A stretch of DNA of 64,000 nucleotides. Origin: Alphaproteobacteria bacterium (GTDB lineage Bacteria > Pseudomonadota > Alphaproteobacteria > Caulobacterales > Hyphomonadaceae). The stretch spans positions 186,001 through 250,000 of the forward strand of contig JAAEZZ010000002.1 of the NCBI GenBank assembly GCA_018222605.1, read 5' to 3'. The translations under genes were made by a program, and so were the position numbers. The notes under the pieces are model-generated. The model made no database searches and was not told the origin of the DNA. It worked only from the letters and a program-made list of their open reading frames with translations. This document shows, piece by piece, positions 53,729 to 61,587 of the stretch; the first letter of the stretch is position 1, and each line of letters opens with the position of its first letter.

Positions 53729-53757
53729 CGGATACTGAGCGCAGCCCGGAAAGTCAA
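53729..53757 (-). promoter_or_regulatory. Promoter of the his leader
   Basis: On the minus strand TTGACT (53752-53757), 17-base spacer, TATCCG (53729-53734). The predicted start is near 53722, only a few bases before the leader ATG at 53720. Confidence 0.5.
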
Positions 53758-53771
53758 CCGGCTGGGCCGGA

Positions 53772-54248
53772 TCAGGCACCCTTTTCTGGCCGGGTGAACG
53801 GCTTTTCCTGGCCTTCCCGACGCTCGATCACCTTGAAGATGCCCGTGCCCCGCATCAGCAGCTTGTCGCCGGTATATATACGCCCCTCGACCGTGAAGAC
53901 ATCATCCTGACGACCAACGACAATACCATGCCCCTCAACAAAGCTGCCGAGTGGCGCGCCAGAGAGGAAGTCGCACATCAGGCGGACGGTGACCCACCAG
54001 GTGTCCTCGTCCTTTTCGACCGCTGCACCCCAGGCCATGTCCGCGAAGGTCATCAACATACCGCCATGCGCATTCATCATGCCATTGGTGTGATGTTCCT
54101 CGACGCGGAACGCGCGCCGCAGCACACCATTCTCATCCCGCTTTTCGAACAGGGGGCCCACCTGGCGGCCAAAACCGCGATGCCATGGCAGCGTCGTATA
54201 GCCTGCCGGCAAATCATCCGTCTGATTTCTGGTAAGATCGTCACTCAT
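53772..54248 (-). CDS. PaaI-type acyl-CoA thioesterase
   Basis: A 158-residue hotdog thioesterase. The central helix region NAHGGMLMTFADMAWGAA with the conserved HGG is present, as is the VGRQDDVFTVEGRIYTGDKLLMRGTGIFKVI strand order. It would hydrolyse acyl-CoA of unknown kind. Start at 54248 with the conserved N-terminus; a longer frame to 54278 is possible. Followed by the his leader 15 bases on. Confidence 0.83.
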   Translation of the reverse strand: MSDDLTRNQTDDLPAGYTTLPWHRGFGRQVGPLFEKRDENGVLRRAFRVEEHHTNGMMNAHGGMLMTFADMAWGAAVEKDEDTWWVTVRLMCDFLSGAPLGSFVEGHGIVVGRQDDVFTVEGRIYTGDKLLMRGTGIFKVIERREGQEKPFTRPEKGA

Positions 54249-54296
54249 ATAAAGCGGATTAGCGCCGAGGCGCCACAAAGGCCAGAGGCCAGCCCT

Positions 54297-55673
54297 TTAT
54301 TTATGTGCAGGCTGAAGCCCGACAGCCGCCGTGGCCTCAGCCTGGCGGGCCGCAACTTTCTCGATATCAAAGCCGTCGAGGCTTTCATTGAATAGCTGGT
54401 AGAAGTTCAGCTCCGCCCCGAGCCGCAGATAGGCTGCGCCGAGGCCGATTGCGGCGCGGTCCATGAAGACGAATTCGCGCGGCACCTTGACCGGACCCTT
54501 CTCCTTCAACAGGCGGCGAACCTCGAACGCCTCGCGCCGGCCATACTCACCCGCCGTCACCCCATCGGCGACACTGCGCACGCGGTCATCCAGCAGTGGG
54601 CCATAGATGAAGCGCGCCCAGATATTGAGAACTTCGACCAACTCCTTGGACAGGCCCTCAAAGCCCCATTTCTCATAGGCGGCAAATGTCGCGTCGAAAT
54701 CATCGTTTGAGAGCGCACGGTAGAGATCCACTACGCCGCTGACGAATTCCGGCGGGAAGACACGGATACAGCCAAAGTCCAACAGGTTCAGGCCGGTCCC
54801 CTCCCCTGTCACCTGATAATTGCCCAGATGCGGATCGCCATGGATCACGGCGTGGGAGTTGAATGGCCCCCACCAGGTCCAGAACAGCATTTCGGCGATG
54901 CGGTTGCGGGTTTCCTGGGGCGCATCCTCAAACGCGGTGAGGCGCTGGCCGTCCATCCAGGTCATGGTGAGGAGGCGATCTGTCGAGAGGTCCAGCACGG
55001 GGTCCGGCACGGTGACAAAATCATGCTGCCTCAGCATAAGCTCATAGAGAGCCATATGTTTGGCCTCCCGCGCATAATCGAGTTCCTCGCGCAGGCGGTC
55101 TGTAATCTCGTCGACCATGGCGGTCGGGTCGATGGAGCCATCCATGCGCTTGAACAGGCCGAGCACGGTTTTCAGCTGGCCGACATCGGATTCCACAGCG
55201 CTGGCCATGTCGGGATATTGCAGCTTGCACGCCACACGGCGGCCATCATGCATGGTCGCCATATGTACCTGGCCGAGCGAGGCGGCATGGGCAGCCTCCT
55301 TTTCAAAGTCGGCAAAGCTCTCCTGCCAGCCTGCCCCGAGCTCTGCCCGCATGCGGCGTTTGACGAAGGGCCAGCCCATGGCCGGGGCCTCTGCCTGCAG
55401 CTGGCTCAGTTCGGTGGCATATTCCGGTGGCAGGAAATCCGGGATGGTGGAGACCATCTGGGCGACCTTCATCAGGGGGCCCTTGGACTTGCCCAGCGCG
55501 GCGGCAAGTGCCCGCGCGATCCTTTCATCTCCCTTGTCCCCGCCAAACAGCGATTGCGCTGCGAATGTCAGGCCTGCACCGGAGAGATTTGCCCCGACCT
55601 TGGCCGTGCGGGCAAGACGTCCGGTCAGGCGATTGCGTTCGGGATCCTGGGAGGCGGGAGCATCATCTGTCAT
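54297..55673 (-). CDS. ABC1/UbiB-family kinase-like protein
   Basis: A 458-residue ABC1 (UbiB/COQ8-type) protein. The signature KxGQ region is here KGPLMKVAQMVST, an Ala-rich loop (AHAASLGQVHMA), the catalytic HGDPHLGNYQV and the metal-binding DFGCIRV. The family works in ubiquinone synthesis or lipid homeostasis, probably as an atypical ATPase. Unlike UbiB it has no C-terminal membrane helices, so it may be the soluble ADCK-like type. Start at 55673 (TDDAPASQDP); an in-frame codon at 55709 is less likely. Confidence 0.87.
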   Translation of the reverse strand: MTDDAPASQDPERNRLTGRLARTAKVGANLSGAGLTFAAQSLFGGDKGDERIARALAAALGKSKGPLMKVAQMVSTIPDFLPPEYATELSQLQAEAPAMGWPFVKRRMRAELGAGWQESFADFEKEAAHAASLGQVHMATMHDGRRVACKLQYPDMASAVESDVGQLKTVLGLFKRMDGSIDPTAMVDEITDRLREELDYAREAKHMALYELMLRQHDFVTVPDPVLDLSTDRLLTMTWMDGQRLTAFEDAPQETRNRIAEMLFWTWWGPFNSHAVIHGDPHLGNYQVTGEGTGLNLLDFGCIRVFPPEFVSGVVDLYRALSNDDFDATFAAYEKWGFEGLSKELVEVLNIWARFIYGPLLDDRVRSVADGVTAGEYGRREAFEVRRLLKEKGPVKVPREFVFMDRAAIGLGAAYLRLGAELNFYQLFNESLDGFDIEKVAARQAEATAAVGLQPAHK

Positions 55674-55751
55674 GCACGGGATATAGGCAGCCTGAGGGCA
55701 AAGAACCAATACGTGATAGTATGGCCTTGCCAGTCAGGTGACTCGAACCAG

Positions 55752-55767
55752 ATGACAGGTATGTCAT
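55752..55767. promoter_or_regulatory. Palindrome in the UbiB/enoyl-CoA hydratase divergent region
   Basis: ATGACA-GGTA-TGTCAT is a perfect 6-bp inverted repeat with a 4-base centre. It lies about 80 bases from the UbiB-like gene start and 165 bases from the hydratase gene start. Operator-like; no regulator assigned. Confidence 0.35.
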
Positions 55768-55930
55768 GTTTGCGGTATATGGCGCGCCTTCGCGTCAGAG
55801 AGGCGCTGCAAATCCTAATGCCCACGACAGTTTCCCCGGATCGGGCACCGGGGTGTAGATTGAACCGGACTATACAGGCCGCGACACATTGAAAGTCAGC
55901 GCCACACCGTGATCAGCAGGAATTTCTTTT

Positions 55931-56713
55931 ATGGCTTATAAAACACTCCTCACCGAGGTCGACGAAGATGCGGGCGTCGCCCTCATCACCCTCAACCGCC
56001 CAGAGAGCCTGAATGCCCTCTGCGAAGAGATGATGAATGAATTGAGCAATGCCCTCGACCGGTTTGAAGCCGACGAGGAAATTGGCTGCATTATCCTGAC
56101 CGGCGGCAAGAAGGCCTTCTCCGGCGGCGCAGACATCAAGGAGATCCAGGACAAGACCTTCCCGGAATCCTATTATGAAGACTTCATCAGCCGGAACTGG
56201 GAGCGCGCAGCCCACATGCGCAAGCCCGTCATTGCTGCTGTATCCGGCTACGCCATTGGCGGCGGGTGCGAACTGGCCCTGATGTGCGACATCATCCTGG
56301 CAGCAGACACGGCCCGTTTCGGTCAACCGGAAGTGCGCCTCGGCGTGATCCCCGGTGCGGGCGGCACACAGCGCCTGGCCCGCATGATCGGCAAGTCGAA
56401 AACCATGGAATTGTGCCTGACAGGCCGCATGATGGAAGCCAAGGAAGCGGAGATGTGCGGCCTGGTCAGCCGGGTTGTACCGGCAGATGACCTGCTGGAC
56501 GCCGCCCGCGAGCTGGCGCGCACCATCGCCTCCATGCCGCTGGCCTCTGCGCTGATGATCAAGGAAGCGGTCAATATCGCCTACGAAACCCCGCTGAGCC
56601 AGGGTATTCAGTTCGAACGCCGCCTGTTCCAGTCCCTGTTCTCTACAGATGACCAGAAAGAAGGCATGGCCGCCTATATCGAAAAGCGCTCGGCGCACTT
56701 TAAGGACAAGTAG
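55931..56713 (+). CDS. Enoyl-CoA hydratase
   Basis: A 260-residue crotonase-fold enzyme that hydrates trans-2-enoyl-CoA in beta-oxidation. Oxyanion-hole segments are AFSGGADIKE and SGYAIGGGCELAL, and the two catalytic glutamates are in GGGCELALMCD and FGQPEVRLGVIPGAGG. Close in pattern to FadB-type or PaaF/EchA. There are 257 bases upstream with a palindrome and a CCCCGG/CCGGGG hairpin at 55834-55853. Single gene, followed by rpsT. Confidence 0.92.
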   Translation: MAYKTLLTEVDEDAGVALITLNRPESLNALCEEMMNELSNALDRFEADEEIGCIILTGGKKAFSGGADIKEIQDKTFPESYYEDFISRNWERAAHMRKPVIAAVSGYAIGGGCELALMCDIILAADTARFGQPEVRLGVIPGAGGTQRLARMIGKSKTMELCLTGRMMEAKEAEMCGLVSRVVPADDLLDAARELARTIASMPLASALMIKEAVNIAYETPLSQGIQFERRLFQSLFSTDDQKEGMAAYIEKRSAHFKDK

Positions 56714-56779
56714 GGCCTGCAAAGGCCGAAAGAGTGCAGCCAGGCCTGCATTTTCCTGCCTTTGTCCCCATATGCGCTG

Positions 56780-56808
56780 TTGACGCCAACCCGCCCTTTA
56801 TGTATTTC
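56780..56808 (+). promoter_or_regulatory. Promoter of rpsT
   Basis: TTGACG (56780-56785), 17-base spacer, TATTTC (56803-56808). It lies about 47 bases before the rpsT ATG, which is preceded by AGGAG. Confidence 0.5.
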
Positions 56809-56854
56809 CGCGCCTTCAGTCTGAAGGGAAGCCTTCGGGCCACAGGAGTTTAAT

Positions 56855-57118
56855 ATGGCTAATACCCGTTCTGCCAAGAAAATGGTCCGCAAGATTGCGC
56901 GCCGCACCGAAGTGAACAAAGCCCGCCGTTCGCGCGTGCGTACTTTCGTTCGCAAGGTTGAGGAAGCGATCGCATCTGGCGACAAGTCTGCTGCACAGGA
57001 TGCCCTGCGCAGTGCACAACCCGAACTGATGCGTGCTGTCACCAAAGGCGTCATGCACAAGAACACATCGGCTCGTAAGGTGTCTCGCCTGTCTGCCCGC
57101 GTAAAGGCAATGAGCTGA
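56855..57118 (+). CDS. rpsT: 30S ribosomal protein S20
   Basis: An 87-residue Lys/Arg-rich, all-helical S20 that binds 16S rRNA. N-terminal [20 protein letters not shown] and the C-terminal [19 protein letters not shown] are typical. AGGAG lies 7 bases upstream. It is followed by a strong terminator and then dnaA. Confidence 0.97.
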   Translation: MANTRSAKKMVRKIARRTEVNKARRSRVRTFVRKVEEAIASGDKSAAQDALRSAQPELMRAVTKGVMHKNTSARKVSRLSARVKAMS

Positions 57119-57145
57119 TCACCGGATAAACCGGACCTGATCTTG

Positions 57146-57177
57146 AAAAAACCCGCCGGTCACCCGGCGGGTTTTTT
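57146..57177 (+). terminator. Rho-independent terminator of rpsT
   Basis: AAAAAACCCGCCGG and CCGGCGGGTTTTTT form a 14-bp stem around TCAC, with a T-run at its end. Its symmetric A/T flanks would work in either direction. Confidence 0.92.
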
Positions 57178-57514
57178 CTTGCGTGAAGTCTCCTACGAAT
57201 TTCTGTACCCTACCTGTTCAAGAGCTACAGACTCACGGATTCTCAAAGGTGGAATTGCGAAATTGAAGCGTCTCGACATCCCAGCCCTGCAGGAATGTAC
57301 TGACTTAATTTTAGGCGGCCAGACAGTAACGATTTCGAGGCGAATTTCACAGCCTATTGCGGCCTTCCCCTGTTGACAGAACAGTTGCGAACAAAAGTGT
57401 CGAACGACTCACTCACAAAAAAATTCCACTGCCCAAGCGACTGATTTGATTGCGATTTGACACAGGGGGAAAAGAGTCAAGCAGCCAAAACCCGCTGTCA
57501 AAAAAAAGTTGCAC

Positions 57515-57543
57515 TTGTCAGAAAAATCCCTGTTCGGTACTTT
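57515..57543 (+). promoter_or_regulatory. Candidate dnaA promoter
   Basis: TTGTCA (57515-57520), 17-base spacer, TACTTT (57538-57543). It would give a leader of about 100 bases before the dnaA start at 57653. Bases 57178-57514 show no gene and no consensus DnaA boxes (TTATCCACA). Confidence 0.42.
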
Positions 57544-57558
57544 GAATACACCAACGAA

Positions 57559-57616
57559 AAGCTCTCTCTACACGGAGTATCGCGGGGCCAGATTCATGTT
57601 CTGGTTAGAGAGGCTG
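57559..57616 (+). promoter_or_regulatory. Structured leader before dnaA
   Basis: CTCTCTA (57564-57570) pairs with TAGAGAG (57606-57612), extended by GC pairs with a one-base bulge. An inner hairpin CCAGA-TTCATGT-TCTGG occupies the loop. The element lies between the candidate promoter and the dnaA start. Related Caulobacter dnaA mRNA has a regulatory 5' UTR; equivalence is inferred. Confidence 0.4.
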
Positions 57617-57652
57617 TGTGCCAGTTGGACAGAGTGTAACGATAACTAGAAA

Positions 57653-59131
57653 ATGGGGCTCGGCATGGACGGGAACAGACTCTTTGATTCAAAAACTGGC
57701 GTAGAGTTCAACACTTCTGACAAGGCGCGCAATACGCCCGGCCAGGAAATCTGGCTGACCGTCAAGGCACACCTGGCGACCATTCTCAACGCAGCGGACT
57801 ATGACCGCTGGATTGATGATCTTCGTCTTGTGGCGGAAGTGGATGGCGAGATGGTCATCGCGGCACGTGACCCTCTCTCCTTTGATCGCGTGAATGGCGC
57901 CCATCGCCATGCGATCCAGCGCATCTGGCGTGAGCATGATCATGCGCGCCGGGCGATCCGACTAGTCTGCTGGCGCAACGCGCCGCAGGACCTGCTGGAG
58001 ATTGTGAAAGACCCGTGGGAAGCAGCAGCTCCCGTGCTGGAGCCCAAGGAACAGGCGGCCCCTGCCGAACAGAAAACGGCCTCCACAGGCGCGCCGCTGA
58101 TGACGTTCGACACCCTCGTCACGGGCGAGGCAAATGAGTTGGCCTTCGAGATGGCGCGGCGTATTGCGAGCGGCCTGCCAGTTGGTACACTGACAACCCT
58201 GTTCTACGGATTGCAAGGCACCGGCAAGACGCACCTGCTGCACGCCCTTAAGGCTGAGGCAGAGCGTCGTGATGCCGACTGCCACATCGTCTATCTGACG
58301 GCGGAAGAATTTCTCTCCTCCTACACCGATGGCGTTAAGGTGAAGGATACGAGCCAGCTGAAGAAGCGCCTTCGCGCGGCCAGCATCCTGATGATCGATG
58401 ACCTGCACCGCATCAGCGGTAAGCCGGGAACCGAGAACGAGCTGTTCCAGAACATCCGCGAAGTCACGGCAAATGGTGGCCATGTCATCCTGGCGGGCGA
58501 CAAGGCCCCTGGCGATGTGACCGGGTTCAGCCCGCGCATGGTCAGCGAGCTGAAAGGCGCAACAACTGTAGAAGTTGGCACACCGGACGCCAGCATGCGT
58601 CATGAGATCATGCGTCGTCTGGCTGACCATATTCAGGCCGGTCATCCGGACTTCATCGTCACCGACGAGATGATTTCGGAGTTCAATGCAGGCATTCGCG
58701 GCCAGGCCCGTGAGATGACAGGCGCGATCTGGAACCTCTACACAGAGGCTTCCTTCGGGGCCCGCACGCCGACCATGGACATGGTGCGCAAGATTATCCG
58801 CCGAACCGAAGGCGATGTGCGCCAGCCCTCTATCGAACTGGTCAAGAAAGCGGCGATGAAAGTGTTCGACATTTCGAAAACGGACATCGAAAGCCCCAGC
58901 AAGGCCCGCAATGTGGTCTATCCGCGCCAGATTGCCATGTATCTCTGCCGCGAACTGACCGGGAAATCCTTCCCCCAGATCGGCCGCAGCTTCGGCAAGC
59001 GGGACCATACGACCATCCTGTACGCCCACCGCAAGGTGGCTGAGGCCCTGGCAGAGGATCGTGAACTCGCGGCACATGTGAAGCAAGTCAATGAAACGAT
59101 CCTGGAGCTTCAGGCCGCTGGCATGAACTAG
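57653..59131 (+). CDS. dnaA: Chromosomal replication initiator DnaA, divergent AAA+ core
   Basis: A 492-residue DnaA. Domain I is at residues 30-95, a short linker follows, then the AAA+ domain with Walker A at 186-193 (GLQGTGKT), Walker B at 245-250 (ILMIDD) and sensor II R353. The DNA-binding domain IV ends with GRSFGKRDHTTILYAHRKV and is well conserved. Box VII is unusual: an ungapped alignment to E. coli puts R295 at Arg281 but Glu299 at Arg285, the arginine finger. The start at 57653 has no clear ribosome site; 57665 is an alternative. First gene of dnaA-dnaN-recF. Confidence 0.94.
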   Translation: MGLGMDGNRLFDSKTGVEFNTSDKARNTPGQEIWLTVKAHLATILNAADYDRWIDDLRLVAEVDGEMVIAARDPLSFDRVNGAHRHAIQRIWREHDHARRAIRLVCWRNAPQDLLEIVKDPWEAAAPVLEPKEQAAPAEQKTASTGAPLMTFDTLVTGEANELAFEMARRIASGLPVGTLTTLFYGLQGTGKTHLLHALKAEAERRDADCHIVYLTAEEFLSSYTDGVKVKDTSQLKKRLRAASILMIDDLHRISGKPGTENELFQNIREVTANGGHVILAGDKAPGDVTGFSPRMVSELKGATTVEVGTPDASMRHEIMRRLADHIQAGHPDFIVTDEMISEFNAGIRGQAREMTGAIWNLYTEASFGARTPTMDMVRKIIRRTEGDVRQPSIELVKKAAMKVFDISKTDIESPSKARNVVYPRQIAMYLCRELTGKSFPQIGRSFGKRDHTTILYAHRKVAEALAEDRELAAHVKQVNETILELQAAGMN

Positions 59132-59203
59132 GCGATTTCGAGAAAGCCAGCCGAAATCACTATCAGCGCTTGGCTTTTTTGACTCTTTGAGTAAGTGTGC
59201 TCG

Positions 59204-59227
59204 GCCCGCTCTTCTAGGAGAGCGGGC
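59204..59227 (+). other. Hairpin in the dnaA-dnaN gap
   Basis: GCCCGCTCT and AGAGCGGGC form a perfect 9-bp stem with a 6-base loop, 73 bases after the dnaA stop and about 100 bases before dnaN. No U-run follows, so it may stabilise or attenuate the mRNA rather than terminate. Confidence 0.35.
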
Positions 59228-59325
59228 TGATTCCACTCCGGGGCCATCTTTTCCGGGCGGGAGCAGCCGACTGATGAAGAATTCCGGGCGCCCTTTCGGG
59301 TGTCCCCCGATGAACGGAACGGACG

Positions 59326-60447
59326 ATGAAACTGACGATTGAACGTGGCGACCTGCTGAACGCACTCTCTCATGTGCAGAATGTGGTGGAGCGCCGGAAC
59401 ACGATCCCGATCCTCTCCAACGTGTTGCTCGAAGCGGGCAATGGTGAACTGAAGCTGACTGCGACGGATCTCGACATTGAAGCGGTCGACAGCGCCGATG
59501 CCTCCGTAGAACGCGAAGGCGCGGTGACGGCACCGGCCGGCACGCTGTTCGACGTGGTGCGTAAGCTGCCCGCAGGGTCTGAGGTCGTGCTTGAGGTTCA
59601 GCCCTCCAGCTCGCGCCTGCAGATCACGGCGGGACGCTCCCATTTCGAACTGCCAACGCTACCCGCTGCTGACTTCCAGACGATGAGTTCTGATGATGGC
59701 GCGACGAAGTTCGCGCTGGACGCAAAAGACTTTGCCCGCCTGATCGACAAGACGCGCTTTGCGATCTCGACCGAGGAGACCCGTTACTATCTGAATGGGG
59801 TCTATCTGCATGGCGCAAAGACAGATGAGGGCGACGCAGTGCTGCGCACGGTTGCCACGGATGGTCACCGCTTGGCGCTGGCCGAAGTACCCGCCCCTGC
59901 TGGATCGGAAGATCTGGAAGGCGTGATCGTGCCGCGTAAGACCGTCGCTGAAGCCCGCCGCCTGGTCGACACTGTCGATGGCGACGTGGAAATCGAAGTG
60001 TCCGACACGAAGATTGTCGTGCGCGCAGGCCGCGCCGTGCTGACCTCGAAACTGATCGATGGCTCGTTCCCGGATTATGGCCGCGTGATCCCGAAAGGGA
60101 ATGACAAGAAGCTGACCCTGGACAACAAATCTTTCGAAGCCGCTGTAGACCGCGTGTCCACCGTTTCGGCAGAACGGTCTCGCTCCGTGAAGCTGTCGCT
60201 GTCCGAGGGCAAGCTGGTGCTGGCCGTGAACCATGCTGAAACCGGCGCAGGTAATGAAGAGCTGGAAGCTGAATATGCGTCCGATCCGATGGAAATCGGC
60301 TTCAACGCAAAATACCTGCTGGATATTGCCGGTCAGATCGAAGCGGTGGATGTGGAGTTCATGTTCAATGATCCCGCCTCCCCTGCCCTGGTGCTGGACC
60401 CGTCGGATGACAGCGCGCGCTATGTGCTGATGCCGCTGCGGGTATAA
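59326..60447 (+). CDS. dnaN: DNA polymerase III beta sliding clamp
   Basis: A 373-residue beta clamp with three similar domains (about residues 1-125, 128-250, 251-373). N-terminal MKLTIERGDLLNALSHVQNV and the C-terminal YVLMPLRV (the family ends in PMRL/PLRV) are present. It tethers polymerase III to DNA. Follows dnaA after 194 bases. Confidence 0.97.
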   Translation: MKLTIERGDLLNALSHVQNVVERRNTIPILSNVLLEAGNGELKLTATDLDIEAVDSADASVEREGAVTAPAGTLFDVVRKLPAGSEVVLEVQPSSSRLQITAGRSHFELPTLPAADFQTMSSDDGATKFALDAKDFARLIDKTRFAISTEETRYYLNGVYLHGAKTDEGDAVLRTVATDGHRLALAEVPAPAGSEDLEGVIVPRKTVAEARRLVDTVDGDVEIEVSDTKIVVRAGRAVLTSKLIDGSFPDYGRVIPKGNDKKLTLDNKSFEAAVDRVSTVSAERSRSVKLSLSEGKLVLAVNHAETGAGNEELEAEYASDPMEIGFNAKYLLDIAGQIEAVDVEFMFNDPASPALVLDPSDDSARYVLMPLRV

Positions 60448-60474
60448 TGACCTGCGGGACAGCCCGCTGAAGAG

Positions 60475-61587
60475 ATGACTGCGCTAACCCGGCTGACCCT
60501 GACGGATTTCCGCAATTATGCGTCGCTGGCCCTGCCGCTGGATGGGCGCCATGTCTGCCTGTATGGCGCGAACGGCGCGGGCAAGACCAATCTTCTGGAA
60601 GCCGTCAGCCAGCTTGGCCCTGGGCGTGGCCTGCGCTCTGCCACCTTGCAGGAAATGACGCGCAAGGATGCGCCCGGCGGCTGGGCCGTCTCGGCCACAA
60701 TGCTCAGCGAGCAGAAGATTGGCGTAGGCCTCGACAGCGGCCCGAGCGCCAAGCGCAATGTACGGATTGATGGCGCTCCGGCCACAGCATCTGACTTGGC
60801 GGAGCTGATCCGCATCGTGTGGTTGACCCCTTCCATGGACGGTGTGTTTCGCGGCAGTGCCTCGGACCGGCGGCGTTTCTTCGACCGGCAGGTCATGTCT
60901 CACATGCCGACGCATGGCACCGCCGCCAGCCGCTATGAAAAGGCGATGCGCGAGCGCAATGCCCTGCTGGAGCGCGGCCATGTCGACCCCGCCTGGGCCG
61001 ACGCCATCGAGGCCCGCATGGCCGAGGCGGGCGCGGAGATGGCGATCAACCGCGCCTATGTGCTGGAAGCCTTGCAGGCCGCAATCGAGACACGGCCTGA
61101 AGGTCATTTTCCAAAGGCTGATCTCTCACTGGAAGGCAGCGCGGAAACCGCTGCCATGCGCGGCGATGATTTCAAGAGCATCTTTGAAAGCCTGACCGAA
61201 ACCTTCCGCACAACGCGGCGGCGCGACATTGCTGCCGGCCGCACAATCGATGGCCCGCACAGAACGGATCTGGCCGTGATCCACCGCCCGACGGGCGCGC
61301 CCGCAAAGGACGCCTCCACAGGACAGCAGAAAGCCCTGCTGATTGGCCTGATCCTGGCCAGCGCCTCAGCCCTGCGCGCCGGAGGGGAAGGCCCCTCTCC
61401 TCTGCTCTTGCTGGACGAGGCCGCGGCGCATCTGGACTCAAACCGTCGCGCAGCCCTGTTCGACGAGCTTACCGCGCTGGGCGGCCAGGCCTGGCTGACG
61501 GGCACGGAGGCGTTCCTGTTTGAAGCCTTTGGAGACCGTGCGCAAAGGGTGCGCGTGGAAGACGGCAAGGCCGTTACGGAAGGCTAG
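60475..61587 (+). CDS. recF: DNA replication/repair protein RecF
   Basis: A 370-residue SMC-like ATPase that helps load RecA at gaps. Walker A is GANGAGKT (residues 31-38), the ABC-type signature is STGQQKALLIGL, and Walker B is LLLLDEAAAHLD. 27 bases after dnaN, so it is cotranscribed. Overlaps the convergent TadG-like gene by 4 bases. Confidence 0.95.
   Translation: MTALTRLTLTDFRNYASLALPLDGRHVCLYGANGAGKTNLLEAVSQLGPGRGLRSATLQEMTRKDAPGGWAVSATMLSEQKIGVGLDSGPSAKRNVRIDGAPATASDLAELIRIVWLTPSMDGVFRGSASDRRRFFDRQVMSHMPTHGTAASRYEKAMRERNALLERGHVDPAWADAIEARMAEAGAEMAINRAYVLEALQAAIETRPEGHFPKADLSLEGSAETAAMRGDDFKSIFESLTETFRTTRRRDIAAGRTIDGPHRTDLAVIHRPTGAPAKDASTGQQKALLIGLILASASALRAGGEGPSPLLLLDEAAAHLDSNRRAALFDELTALGGQAWLTGTEAFLFEAFGDRAQRVRVEDGKAVTEG

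Noticed and set aside
53500-53757. An 85-codon minus-strand frame across the his leader region
   Set aside because: It runs through the leader peptide and attenuator in another frame and has no ribosome site. The leader and hairpins explain the region better.
57178-57514. Replication origin next to dnaA
   Set aside because: No DnaA-box cluster (TTATCCACA or close variants) and no tandem repeats were seen. In related alphaproteobacteria the origin lies elsewhere, so I do not call oriC here.
57143-57639. Two short plus-strand frames in the rpsT-dnaA gap
   Set aside because: They have no ribosome sites or protein-like composition, and one overlaps the promoter and hairpin of the dnaA leader.
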